From Danxiaibacter flavus (GTDB taxonomy: Bacteria > Bacteroidota > Bacteroidia > Chitinophagales > Chitinophagaceae): DNA of 64,000 nt. A program made the translations under genes and the position numbers. Below are positions 17,409 through 25,782 of this stretch, piece by piece; the first letter of the stretch is position 1; each line of letters opens with the position of its first letter. Where the stretch lies: contig NZ_JAULBC010000004.1 in NCBI RefSeq assembly GCF_041060425.1, forward strand, positions 372,001 through 436,000, read 5' to 3'. The notes beneath the pieces were generated by a model. The model was not told the DNA's origin and made no database searches. It saw only the letters and a list, made by a program, of their open reading frames with translations.

Positions 17409-20400
17409 TTAATCTTCCTTCTTTTCCTCCGTCTCTTCCAGCTTACCGGATTCTTTGCTTCTCTTCAACTTTACAACCGGATTTTCCTGGGTGCCTGAAA
17501 CCGTAAACGGTATGCCGAATATACCAAACGGTGGTAACCCTATTCTTCCGCTCAGGTTCAATCTTCCATCAAAGCTTACCTGCCCTTCAAATCTTGGGCG
17601 GAAGCCAAATACGCGCATTTTTGTCCGCTCTATGGTGATAATATTATTCGAGATCGTCGACTTGATATCCACTTTTGAAAGATCAGGATTGCTTAAACTA
17701 TCCCTGTTCGTTTCCTTACTAACAGCGCTAAATAACTTAAGTCCTTTTACTTTTACTTTTTGCAAAGACAAGGTACCGCCGCCTTTTAATGAAGGATAAA
17801 CCGGCATCATGTTTTCGTCCAACTTTCCGCTTAGCGTATAATTTAGAGAAACAATTCCCTCTGCATTAGCCGCGGAGCTCGCCATATCATGAAACAATTG
17901 TATTTCATTATACGCTTTCTTAACATCAAAATTCTGCGCATCAATATGGTAGTCGAACACTGCTTTTTTCGGAGACAACGTCTGGTACGTTGCATTCATC
18001 GAAACAGGAGCATCAATCAACGTAAAACCCGTTTTATTCAATTTCAGTTTGCCACTATCGACCAGAACGCCACCTTTAAAATTCTTTAGCTCGATGCCAC
18101 TATACATAACACGGTCCGCATTTGCTGTAAGCTGTAATGACAAGTTAGCAGGAATAATAACAACGCCAGAAGGCTGCGTGGAAGTTTGTTTTGAAGTGGT
18201 TGTTGATGAATTATCCGCAAAAGCCATAAACTCATCCACCAAAAAGTATTTCGTATTAACATCAAAGGTACCTTTTAACGGCGCGTCTGTTTTCGTAGCG
18301 TAATTAAGAATATTTTCAAGATATCCTTGCAACACAACAGCTGTTTTGCCGTAGCTGGCATTAAAATTATTCATCCATATTTTATCCTGGTCAAAACGGA
18401 AATTGCCGGACGAAATAACAAAAGGCATTGGGAACAAGTCAGATGTAAATGCAATCTTTCGCACATCGATTGTGCCATGATTATTCAACTGATCGTAACG
18501 TCCCGCAGTTGCGTCTGCCTGCGTACCTGCCAGGGAAACATTGGTTTTAACATAGCCATCAACATTGTATCCATTTATAGCAAATACCTTGTATATCTTG
18601 CCGAGATCAATAATACCACGGGATGTTACAACATACCGCAGGTTATCAAAATTACTGAGGTCTGCTCTTAGCCTGAACGGCTGTCCTTCAAAAGAAAATG
18701 AGATGGGCTTAATGTTTACATTAAGATCCTGCATTGTACCTTTTGTTGTTTTCACCATCGCGTCTACCTGGATCTGATCTATTGGAGCTGGATAGTATTT
18801 CGTTTTCACAGCGCCATCATTTAAAACAATTTTTGCACTTGTGACAGGTAATAATTTTTTCGAAGGATTATAATATCCCTTCGTTACCAAGTCGATGTTC
18901 AGTGCACCTTTCAGATCAATACTGTCAACAGGATAAAACTGCTTAATACTCGCAAGATCGATCACTGATTGCAGTTGGGCATTCACCGGGTAATCTTTCG
19001 CACCGCTCACATGCACAAAACCTTTTAAGAAATTATCAATAGCCTTTACCTGGATATCGGCGATATCAACAGATGCATGATGAATGTTGTTGTCAGGACA
19101 TGATGCATTAATATCAAAACTTATTTTATCTATGGCATGAGGAAGTGATGCATATTTAAAGTAGCCGTCAGTTAGAGATGACGTCAATTTAAAAACGGGA
19201 ACACTTGTAATAACGGTGTCCACTTGACGAAGACCGCTTTTTACCACACCCCTGGCATATTTTCCGTCGGCAGTACAATTTAGCCTGTACTTTCCCTTTA
19301 TTGCAAAGGACTTGACACCAAAGGCCCTGTTCCATTTTTCAAGATCCATATCAGCCCTGATGGCGGCCTTTATGTAAGGTTCATTTAACCCTTTTAGTTG
19401 TATAATGGAACTGAAATAATCTTTATCAATATTAAAAAATATAGAATCAATATTTACCGATAAGCTATCGGGACTTAACGATGGCAGCTTTGTGTCGAAG
19501 TTCAGGAAAAGATTCGTGACAGGTGAAGGCGCATGATTGTTTGCGATATAGCCGTCACGTATTTTAAGATTAAATCCAAGATCAGGCATTTTGTTTTCTT
19601 CAACAATATATTTCCCAGTCAGGTATGCATCCATTTCCGTTTTACCTCTTACATCAGTGCTATCCAGCCATCCGGCGTATTGGGGAGGCAATGCGGTAAA
19701 TACATCATGAAGATTTGTTGTACGCGAGATCAACCTGAAATCCATATTATATCCCTTCTCCAGGAAGTCGAACTGTCCTTTAAATGCAACCGGAAGCGTA
19801 TTAATGAGCAAGTCATTTTTTTCAAAGCGAAGCTCTAGTGAATGTGTGTTAATTTTAGTGACCAGATCTGCGGATACTTTCTTCGAAATGATGTATGGAG
19901 TATAATCATACACCAGGTCAAATGATCCAATCTCCATTTTTGAATAAAGATCAAATACAGATTTTGACAGATCGCCTTTACCGGTGTAATTGAAATTGTC
20001 TGCGCTGATCAATATAGGTATCGACTGATCGTCGTAAAAAAGTTTACTTTTTTCTATCTGGATCTTTTCAATTTTCAAAGAAGCGCTGCTGCTGTCATTT
20101 GGATTGACAGATGCCGTTGTATCCGACTTATACACATTGTAATTTGCCTGTCCCTTATCATTCACTAAGATCCGAATAGCAGCATTTGAAAGATAAATTT
20201 CATTTATATTGATGCTGGACTTAAACACGGTAGAAAGATCTACGCCAAACGCAACTTCTTTTGCTGCGATCAGTGTATCCTGGCTGTAAGGAGCAGATCC
20301 TTTCAGCGTAAAATCATACAAAGTGAGTGTAAGCGAAGGAAAGTGTTTAAAGAATGAAAGCCTCGCTTTTGAAAAATTGAGTTCACTTGTAATAGCATTG

Positions 20401-20540
20401 TTCGCCCACGATTTTATTTTTTTGGAAACAAAGCCCGGGAAGATCATGGGCAGAAGAAACATTAGCAACACAATACTGCCTATTACAATGCCTGAAGTCT
20501 TAAGTGTCTTTCGTAAAATTTTTCTACCTGAAATTTTCAT
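17409..20540 (-). CDS. AsmA-like C-terminal domain protein
   Basis: A 1043 aa protein with one N-terminal membrane helix (about residues 15-37, TSGIVIGSIVLLMFLLPMIF), then a very long beta-rich periplasmic region. The opening 'IKSWANNAITSELNFSKARLSFFKHFPSLTLTLYDFTLKG' is typical of Bacteroidota AsmA proteins, as is the end, 'GRLNLSGRIGLPPFGIFGIPFTVSGTQENPVVKLKRS'. The C-terminus is a Lys/Glu-rich tail. AsmA-like proteins are elongated beta-groove proteins that are thought to move phospholipids between inner and outer membranes. It is monocistronic by position. The family call is firm, but the precise cargo is inferred. Confidence 0.88.
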   Translation of the reverse strand: MKISGRKILRKTLKTSGIVIGSIVLLMFLLPMIFPGFVSKKIKSWANNAITSELNFSKARLSFFKHFPSLTLTLYDFTLKGSAPYSQDTLIAAKEVAFGVDLSTVFKSSININEIYLSNAAIRILVNDKGQANYNVYKSDTTASVNPNDSSSASLKIEKIQIEKSKLFYDDQSIPILISADNFNYTGKGDLSKSVFDLYSKMEIGSFDLVYDYTPYIISKKVSADLVTKINTHSLELRFEKNDLLINTLPVAFKGQFDFLEKGYNMDFRLISRTTNLHDVFTALPPQYAGWLDSTDVRGKTEMDAYLTGKYIVEENKMPDLGFNLKIRDGYIANNHAPSPVTNLFLNFDTKLPSLSPDSLSVNIDSIFFNIDKDYFSSIIQLKGLNEPYIKAAIRADMDLEKWNRAFGVKSFAIKGKYRLNCTADGKYARGVVKSGLRQVDTVITSVPVFKLTSSLTDGYFKYASLPHAIDKISFDINASCPDNNIHHASVDIADIQVKAIDNFLKGFVHVSGAKDYPVNAQLQSVIDLASIKQFYPVDSIDLKGALNIDLVTKGYYNPSKKLLPVTSAKIVLNDGAVKTKYYPAPIDQIQVDAMVKTTKGTMQDLNVNIKPISFSFEGQPFRLRADLSNFDNLRYVVTSRGIIDLGKIYKVFAINGYNVDGYVKTNVSLAGTQADATAGRYDQLNNHGTIDVRKIAFTSDLFPMPFVISSGNFRFDQDKIWMNNFNASYGKTAVVLQGYLENILNYATKTDAPLKGTFDVNTKYFLVDEFMAFADNSSTTTSKQTSTQPSGVVIIPANLSLQLTANADRVMYSGIELKNFKGGVLVDSGKLKLNKTGFTLIDAPVSMNATYQTLSPKKAVFDYHIDAQNFDVKKAYNEIQLFHDMASSAANAEGIVSLNYTLSGKLDENMMPVYPSLKGGGTLSLQKVKVKGLKLFSAVSKETNRDSLSNPDLSKVDIKSTISNNIITIERTKMRVFGFRPRFEGQVSFDGRLNLSGRIGLPPFGIFGIPFTVSGTQENPVVKLKRSKESGKLEETEEKKED

Positions 20541-20694
20541 AACCTGTAAACTGCCTTGAAAAAACTGTATTGAACAATTTAAATGGACGGGTTATCATAG
20601 GGAAGATCAATCGTTTTTATGTGCTACGGATGATTGAATTTAAGTTTTTGCTTCCTTTTATGCAATAGCAAATTTAAAGACAACAACCGCTAGC

Positions 20695-21438
20695 TCATTT
20701 CTTTTCAAACAACCACCAAAAACGCCTGCGCTGCCCTACTTTAAAATTACCGGAGATGTACTTGCTTATGTGGTTAATTGCATCATCCATATCATCCGTA
20801 ATTAACACAAGTTTCATATCCTGAGCCGATATTGTTCCCTTTTCTATAAGGCTGTTCATGTACGCCACCAGCTCAGTATGGTATTCCGTTCCATAAACCA
20901 CAATAGGAAAGTCTTGTATAACCTGCGTTTGCACGAGCGTTAATGTTTCAAAAAACTCATCCATCGTACCAAACCCGCCGGGCATAATAATAAAAGCATA
21001 AGAATATTTTACCAGCAACACTTTTCTTACAAAAAAGAAATCGATATTGAGCGATTTATGTAAATACGGGTTTGCATGCTGCTCGTGAGGCAACACTATA
21101 TTAACACCGACAGACATACCATTGTTCTCGAAAGCACCTTTATTTGCCGCCTCCATTATTCCTGGTCCACCTCCTGTCATTGTTGTCATTCCCATCGCAG
21201 CTATGCGTTTTCCAAACTCGACCGCAGCTTCATAGTATTGATGTCCCGGCTTAAACCGTGCGGAACCAAATACGGTAATACATGGTCCTACAAAATGCAA
21301 TGTTCTGAACCCCTTAACAAACTGTTTTACAACACGCCACATAAAAGTAAGCTCATACATCCTGGGTTTCGGCCCTTCGAGGGATACATCCGTTCTGGCA
21401 GGGATAATTCTGGTAGGAACACTTTTCACTTTTTCCAT
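20695..21438 (-). CDS. LOG family protein (TIGR00730 Rossmann fold)
   Basis: A 247 aa protein from the ATG at 21438 (MEKVKSVPTRIIPARTD). A longer frame to 21555 runs into repeat-type sequence and is not a credible start. The Rossmann-like fold shows TVFGSARFKPGHQYYEAA, MTGGGPGIMEAANKGAFENNG and the family signature MPGGFGTMDEFFETLTLVQT, in which the Gly-Gly-x-Gly-Thr loop and Glu bind the ribose phosphate. Family members act as cytokinin riboside 5'-monophosphate phosphoribohydrolases or general nucleotide hydrolases. The N-terminal extension of about 35 residues is common in this branch. The physiological substrate in this organism is not known. Confidence 0.9.
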   Translation of the reverse strand: MEKVKSVPTRIIPARTDVSLEGPKPRMYELTFMWRVVKQFVKGFRTLHFVGPCITVFGSARFKPGHQYYEAAVEFGKRIAAMGMTTMTGGGPGIMEAANKGAFENNGMSVGVNIVLPHEQHANPYLHKSLNIDFFFVRKVLLVKYSYAFIIMPGGFGTMDEFFETLTLVQTQVIQDFPIVVYGTEYHTELVAYMNSLIEKGTISAQDMKLVLITDDMDDAINHISKYISGNFKVGQRRRFWWLFEKK

Positions 21439-21752
21439 ATCTGCAAAATCAATACAAATTATGTTAATGATGAAATAATTTTTTTTGAAAACCACGGAGG
21501 CACGGGCGACACCGAGAAACACGGCGATCTTTTGCCACCAAGACAGAAAGAACACGAAGGGACACTAAGTAAGCTTCTTTGTGCTGCTTAGTGACCTTAG
21601 TGCCCTGAAGGTTGGCAATAATGTGGAAAACGTATAACGTATAACTTACAACGTATGACCAGTTCTAAGCTTTACGCTTTAGGCTTTAAGCTAACTTACC
21701 ACTTTGCCCTTACTCCATTAAGCTTTATTTTGCACCCGCTAAAACATTAACC
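21439..21752. repeat. Composite intergenic repeat array upstream of exonuclease III
   Basis: This gap between divergent genes holds CCACGGAGGCACGGGCG / CACCAAGACAGAAAG words (21491-21565), their inverse (21570-21605), an AACGTATAACGTATAAC unit (21628-21652) and TTTACGCTTTAGGCTTTAAGC words (21668-21692). The 25 bp at 21628-21652 recur exactly at 63025-63049. No gene is present. Confidence 0.65.
21703..21732 (+). promoter_or_regulatory. Possible Bacteroidota-type promoter for exonuclease III
   Basis: TTTG at 21703-21706 is followed after 18 nt by TTATTTTG (21725-21732), close to the TTTG-N19-TAnnTTTG consensus. The coding start is about 20 nt downstream. Related words occur in a repeat at 13690-13710, so part of the match may be due to repeat sequence. 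Confidence 0.35.
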
Positions 21753-22523
21753 ATGCGTGTTATTTCATACAACGTAAACGGATTACGTGCTGCTATTACC
21801 AAGGGTTTTATTGATTGGCTGGCTACAGATCCGGCTGACGTGATATGTCTGCAGGAAACAAAAGCGCATAAAGACAATGTGGATTATGCAAGAATTGAGG
21901 CCCTTGGGTATGAGACTTACTGGTTCTCAGCTGAAAAAAAAGGATATAGTGGCGTAGCCATTTTCACAAAAATAAAGCCTGACAATGTGCAGTTTGGGAA
22001 TGGCATTATGCAGAGCGATGCCGAAGGTCGTGTAATCAGGGCCGATTATGGAGATATTACGCTTATTAATGCTTATTTCCCTTCCGGAACAAGCGGTGAT
22101 GAAAGACAAACTTATAAATACCAATGGCTGGATGAATTCCTGGAATATTTAAGTGTACTTAGAAAAACAAGGCCCAAACTGATCGTAACCGGTGATTACA
22201 ACATTGCACACAAGGAAGTTGATATACATGATCCGAAAGGAAATAAAAAGTCATCAGGTTTCTTACCGGAAGAAAGAGAATGGCTGGACAAAATGCTGGC
22301 CAACGGATTTGTTGATACGTTCCGCTGTGTGAGGCCGGATGAGCTACACCGCTACAGTTGGTGGAGCCAGCGTTTTCCGTCTGTTCGCCTGCAAAATAAA
22401 GGATGGCGTATTGATTATATAACCGTAACCGAAAATCTGAAAAAGCAGATTGTTGACGCTGAGATCTATCCGGATATTAAGCACAGTGATCATTGCCCGG
22501 TATTTTTAGAGCTGAAAGCATAG
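21753..22523 (+). CDS. xth: Exodeoxyribonuclease III (AP endonuclease)
   Basis: A 256 aa enzyme of the exonuclease III/APE1 family that cleaves DNA 5' of abasic sites and trims 3' ends in base-excision repair. The active-site motifs are present in order: NVNGLRAAITKGF, CLQETKAH (metal-binding Glu), GYSGVAIFTK, INAYFPSG, VTGDYNIAHKEVD (Asp and Asn), WRIDYITVT, and HSDHCPVFLEL at the C-terminus (catalytic Asp-His). Length is normal. The gene is bracketed by inverted copies of the AGCTTTAGGC-type repeat, at about 21664-21692 on the left and 22527-22560 on the right. It lies divergently from the LOG-family gene. Confidence 0.95.
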   Translation: MRVISYNVNGLRAAITKGFIDWLATDPADVICLQETKAHKDNVDYARIEALGYETYWFSAEKKGYSGVAIFTKIKPDNVQFGNGIMQSDAEGRVIRADYGDITLINAYFPSGTSGDERQTYKYQWLDEFLEYLSVLRKTRPKLIVTGDYNIAHKEVDIHDPKGNKKSSGFLPEEREWLDKMLANGFVDTFRCVRPDELHRYSWWSQRFPSVRLQNKGWRIDYITVTENLKKQIVDAEIYPDIKHSDHCPVFLELKA

Positions 22524-22702
22524 TTTTAAGCTTAAAGCCCAAAGCCTAAAGCTTAAAACCATGCGAAGAATTAAAGCAACCAGACTGTGCGCAAACTAAG
22601 AAGTAAGCTTTAGAATTACTTATATGGCTTTACATTTTGAACTGGAGAAGTGACTAGCTTTAGGCTTTAAGCTTTACGCTTTGAGCTTCTAAAATTCATC
22701 TT

Positions 22703-23008
22703 ATGTTAATCTACAACGTTACCGTAAAGGTTGATTTATCTATACACGAACTGTGGCTACAATGGCTGCAGGATATTTATATTCCCGAAATATTGGGTAC
22801 CGGCTGCTTTGTAAAGCATCAGTTATTGCACTTGCTGGAGTTGGATGACCGGGAAGGAATTACCTATGCTATACAATATTATGCAGAAAGCAAGGCCAAT
22901 TATAACCGGTATATAAGTCTGTACAACCAGGGGTTTTTACAGCAGGAAAAGGCCGCCTGGGGCAATAAAACCGTGCATTTTGCCACTATTATGGAGGTTG
23001 TGAATTGA
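22703..23008 (+). CDS. DUF4286 family protein
   Basis: A 101 aa cytoplasmic protein that fits DUF4286, a small family conserved across Bacteroidota. The visible core is MLIYNVTVKVDLSIHELWLQWLQDIYIPEILGTGCF and a short ferredoxin-like alternation of strands and helices. The spacing of 'M.YN.T...D..I...W..W....HIP' agrees with the family. There is no catalytic motif that I can identify. It follows repeats downstream of xth and is closed by a strong hairpin terminator at 23099-23150. Confidence 0.8.
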   Translation: MLIYNVTVKVDLSIHELWLQWLQDIYIPEILGTGCFVKHQLLHLLELDDREGITYAIQYYAESKANYNRYISLYNQGFLQQEKAAWGNKTVHFATIMEVVN

Positions 23009-23098
23009 TTGTGGAAATCTATTTTTATTGTTGTTGGCCAATGCAAAAACTGTTGTATATTTCTTTTAAACCCGCGACAGCACTGCATTTTAATATAT

Positions 23099-23150
23099 AA
23101 TCTTCTGAAATCCTTTACAGCAAAGGGTTTCAGAAGATTTAAGATTTTTT
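23099..23150 (+). terminator. Strong intrinsic terminator after the DUF4286 gene
   Basis: AATCTTCTGAAA (23099-23110) pairs perfectly with TTTCAGAAGATT (23128-23139). An inner CCTTT/AAAGG stem closes a 5 nt loop. A TTTTTT run follows at about 23145. Confidence 0.8.
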
Positions 23151-23242
23151 CTTGCAATTGCACAATATGTTCATTTACGCTGAATCCCTTGCACTGTGCG
23201 AGGTACAGCAAATGCCCAATATAAAAACTTAACAAAATTTAT

Positions 23243-23272
23243 TTTGTTGATATGTAAAACCTAATACATTTG
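23243..23272 (+). promoter_or_regulatory. Bacteroidota-type promoter for the HU genes
   Basis: TTTG at 23243-23246 and TACATTTG at 23265-23272 are 18 nt apart, which matches TTTG-N19-TAnnTTTG with one base less in the spacer. The predicted start of transcription is about 25 nt before the first HU start codon at 23305. Confidence 0.6.
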
Positions 23273-23304
23273 TTATGATTTACTAACAACAAAAAATCAT
23301 AACT

Positions 23305-23580
23305 ATGAACAAAGCTGAATTGGTTGCCAAAATTGCAGAAGATGCAGGCATCACAAAAACCCAGGCCAACGCTACATTAGATTCTTTTACAACTGCTGTA
23401 GCAAAATCTTTGAAAAAAGGTGATTCTGTTACTTTAGTAGGTTTTGGTACTTTTTCTGTTACCAAAAGAGCTGCACGTACAGGACGTAACCCACAAACAG
23501 GCGCAACTATTAAAATTGCGGCAAAAAAAGTAGCGAAATTTAAAGCTGGCGCAGATCTTGCAAAGACTGTAAACAAATAG
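23305..23580 (+). CDS. HU family DNA-binding protein (copy 1)
   Basis: A 91 aa nucleoid protein that bends and compacts DNA as a dimer. The start MNKAELVAKIAEDAGITKTQANATLDSF is the helical dimerisation part. The signature VTLVGFGTFSVTKRAARTGRNPQTGATIKI follows, with RNPQTG in the beta-arm that enters the minor groove. Length is normal. It is the first of two tandem copies separated by 27 nt and is preceded by a good promoter. The C-terminal tail is KTVNK, whereas the second copy ends in SEKI. At the protein level the two share about three-quarters of positions by eye. Confidence 0.97.
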   Translation: MNKAELVAKIAEDAGITKTQANATLDSFTTAVAKSLKKGDSVTLVGFGTFSVTKRAARTGRNPQTGATIKIAAKKVAKFKAGADLAKTVNK

Positions 23581-23607
23581 TTTTTAATTATTTTAAATAG
23601 AACAATC

Positions 23608-23877
23608 ATGAACAAAGCTGAATTGGTAGCTAAACTTGCGGATGATGCTGGTGTAACTAAAACACAGGCTAACGCTGCATTAGATTCTTTTGTAGAAGCT
23701 GTTACTAAAACTTTAAAAGGTGGTGGTAAAGTAACGCTGGTAGGTTTCGGTACTTTCTCTGTATCTAAACGTGCTGCACGCACTGGCCGTAATCCTCAGA
23801 CCGGCGAAACAATCAAAATTAAAGCGAAAAAAGTTGCTCGCTTTAAAGCTGGTAAAGAACTGTCTGAAAAAATCTAA
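23608..23877 (+). CDS. HU family DNA-binding protein (copy 2)
   Basis: An 89 aa HU paralogue, probably cotranscribed with copy 1 and closed by the terminator at 23895-23937. The signature VTLVGFGTFSVSKRAARTGRNPQTGETIKI is intact. Differences from copy 1 cluster in the dimerisation helices (ADDAGVTKTQANAALDSFVEAV) and the C-terminus, so homo- and heterodimers could differ. The tandem pair looks like a recent local duplication. Confidence 0.97.
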   Translation: MNKAELVAKLADDAGVTKTQANAALDSFVEAVTKTLKGGGKVTLVGFGTFSVSKRAARTGRNPQTGETIKIKAKKVARFKAGKELSEKI

Positions 23878-23894
23878 CTAGTTTGGATTATATC

Positions 23895-23937
23895 AAAAAA
23901 GCAGAAGTGTTGCATAACGCTTCTGCTTTTTTATTTC
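23895..23937 (+). terminator. Intrinsic terminator after the HU genes
   Basis: AAAAAAGCAGAAG (23895-23907) pairs with CTTCTGCTTTTTT (23920-23932) around a 12 nt loop, and a T-run closes it. The symmetry means it could work on both strands. Confidence 0.85.
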
Positions 23938-24177
23938 TCTCCCACTTACATTATTTTTTTGGTTACACAGAGAAACAGCCGGAGAAGACACAGAGTGCCA
24001 CAGAGCTTTTGCAAGTATGATCTATCATTTTCTTTGCGCTTGTCTACTTCACACGATTTAGTCGATATGGCGCTCAATACTCATCAGTTCTACTGAATAT
24101 AATCAACCCACAGCACATCAATCTCTCTTACCTATCTTATAATCTTACACGTCTTACGGTCTTACTATCTTACTCTC
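23938..24177. repeat. Intergenic degenerate repeats
   Basis: The gap contains ACACAGAGAAACAGCC / GACACAGAGTGCCACAGAG words (23964-24006) and a run of CTTACGGTCTTACTATCTTACTC words (24149-24185) that continues into the last codons of the SH3b gene. No gene is seen. Confidence 0.5.
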
Positions 24178-25194
24178 TTACTGTCTTAACTCAAGCTTCT
24201 CCCCCTCCGCATCATAATAAAACTCATCATCCGCCCCACAGTTATATGGCATTAAAAATTCCCTGTCAAGGTTATTATTCTCCACATCTTTTAGCGGAAC
24301 AAGAAACAATGTCTCGGGATCAGAAGCTTTTCCACCCACACCTATAACAAGATAGACAGGTTTATTTTCATCTTCAGCATATTGTTTATAATTGTTAAGC
24401 AGAGAAGATTCGAGTTCAATTTTATCGTTAAAAAAATAGTGCCGCCACTTGCACTCAAGTCCGAACGCACGATTTATTTTTTCGCCATTTTTAGTGCCGC
24501 TAAACATGATCTCAAAATCTGGATGCTTGTTTGACTGAGCAAATATTCCTTCCACATACTTATCCGATCGCCAGCGTTTGATTGATAAAGATGGATTCTT
24601 ACTTAATTTCTTAATGATAAATTGTTCAAACGCGTCGCCCTTGTCTTCACCCTCTGCAAGAGGAATATAATCCGGCATATGTTCTTCGACAGCATTCACC
24701 ACCGGTGGCACAGGGTCGTTCTCACTCACAATTGTCTCCGTTGGAATACGCTCCGTTTGCATTGGAACAGTTGCTACCGTTTTTTTAACCGGTGGAGTTG
24801 GCTTATCGAGTTTTGCCCGGATCCATTTATACAGGAAGTAAAGAACAATTATGATCAGCAACCATTTAAACAGCTTGCCAATAAAGCTCCAAAAACCGCC
24901 ACTACCAGGTCTGTCCTTTACATCTATTTTCTCGATCATTTGTGCAGCCACAAAACCCCTTGTATTGTTTTTAATGGCTACCACTTCCATCCATCCTTTT
25001 AAATCATGAATGGCTTCAAGGGTATCTCCTTTTAGTGCAACTGTGATGGTATTGTAATTCTTGCCGGGACCACTCCTGATATTTAATCCATCTACTGTCA
25101 CGCGGTAATACTGTTGTGCAATCGCAGAAGAACCGGTTGCGAAAACAAGACCGGTAATCAATAAAATGCTTAAATATTTTAAACAATGCTTCAT
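24178..25194 (-). CDS. SH3b domain, transmembrane helix and PD-(D/E)XK nuclease-like domain protein
   Basis: A 338 aa protein with a rare combination. Residues 1-26 are a signal peptide, and 29-90 a bacterial SH3 domain (VTVDGLNIRSGPGKNYNTI, GFVAAQMIEKI). Residues 103-125 are a transmembrane helix, and 130-180 a Pro/Thr/Val-rich linker. Residues 183-310 resemble a restriction-endonuclease-like fold: GDAFEQFIIKKL, then Pro225-Asp226 in HPDFEIMF, then Glu247-Cys-Lys249 in FGLECKWR, and ENKPVYLVIGVGG. Pro-Asp and Glu-x-Lys fit the PD-(D/E)XK metal site. The predicted topology puts SH3b in the periplasm and the nuclease-like part in the cytoplasm. Possible roles are envelope sensing coupled to nucleic-acid cleavage, or a non-catalytic structural fold. 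The function is unknown. Confidence 0.7.
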   Translation of the reverse strand: MKHCLKYLSILLITGLVFATGSSAIAQQYYRVTVDGLNIRSGPGKNYNTITVALKGDTLEAIHDLKGWMEVVAIKNNTRGFVAAQMIEKIDVKDRPGSGGFWSFIGKLFKWLLIIIVLYFLYKWIRAKLDKPTPPVKKTVATVPMQTERIPTETIVSENDPVPPVVNAVEEHMPDYIPLAEGEDKGDAFEQFIIKKLSKNPSLSIKRWRSDKYVEGIFAQSNKHPDFEIMFSGTKNGEKINRAFGLECKWRHYFFNDKIELESSLLNNYKQYAEDENKPVYLVIGVGGKASDPETLFLVPLKDVENNNLDREFLMPYNCGADDEFYYDAEGEKLELRQ

Positions 25195-25427
25195 AACACA
25201 GGTTAAGGACGATCATTTTTCGACGCCGTGCCTCAGCCATAACGAATATATACCAAATTCATAAAATATTTAGAAACAAAGAAACCAGCCGATTTACTTT
25301 AAAAAGATGACAAAAAATGGCATTTATAATCATCGAAGTAGCCTAAAAACCATTCTTACTTTTTTAAGTAAATAGTTTTTTGCATTTTTGCAGCTACCAA
25401 ATTATTCATTTATTAAAAAAATACGTC

Positions 25428-25547
25428 ATGGGAAGAGGTGATAAAAAAACCAAAAAAGGTAAAATATTTAAAGGTTCTTTTGGCAAAAGCCGTTTAGCAA
25501 GACCTTCAAAAGCTAAAAAAGCTGCTGCAGAAAAAAAAGAAGCTTAA
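25428..25547 (+). CDS. 30S ribosomal protein THX
   Basis: A 39 aa, very basic protein: MGRGDKKTKKGKIFKGSFGK, then SRLARPSKAKKAAAEKKEA. It begins MGRGDKKTKKGKIF and holds the conserved GSFGKSR segment of the THX family, which sits at the top of the 30S head in a cavity between rRNA helices. A possible -7 element (CATTTTTG, 25383-25390) lies upstream. The gene ends just before a perfect 9 bp terminator stem at 25570-25598. It is too short for most ORF cut-offs but is a genuine gene. Confidence 0.9.
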   Translation: MGRGDKKTKKGKIFKGSFGKSRLARPSKAKKAAAEKKEA

Positions 25548-25569
25548 TTAATTATACAAAAGCTTGACG

Positions 25570-25608
25570 TACGGATCAGTTCTTAGGAATGATCCGTATT
25601 TCTTTTTA
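25570..25608 (+). terminator. Intrinsic terminator after THX
   Basis: TACGGATCA (25570-25578) pairs perfectly with TGATCCGTA (25590-25598), followed by TTTCTTTTT. Confidence 0.8.
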
Positions 25609-25782
25609 TAAAAGGATTATTTCTACTCAATCCTGATAACTATCTTCCGTACTCCTCCGTCATCTATAAAATATCTTCGTTTAGTATCAGGCATTACTTT
25701 TAATGCAACACAGTCTGCATTGGCCAAAGATTTGTATCTTATCCATAAGCTCCTTTTTGTCCAACACATAAAACGGATTAAC

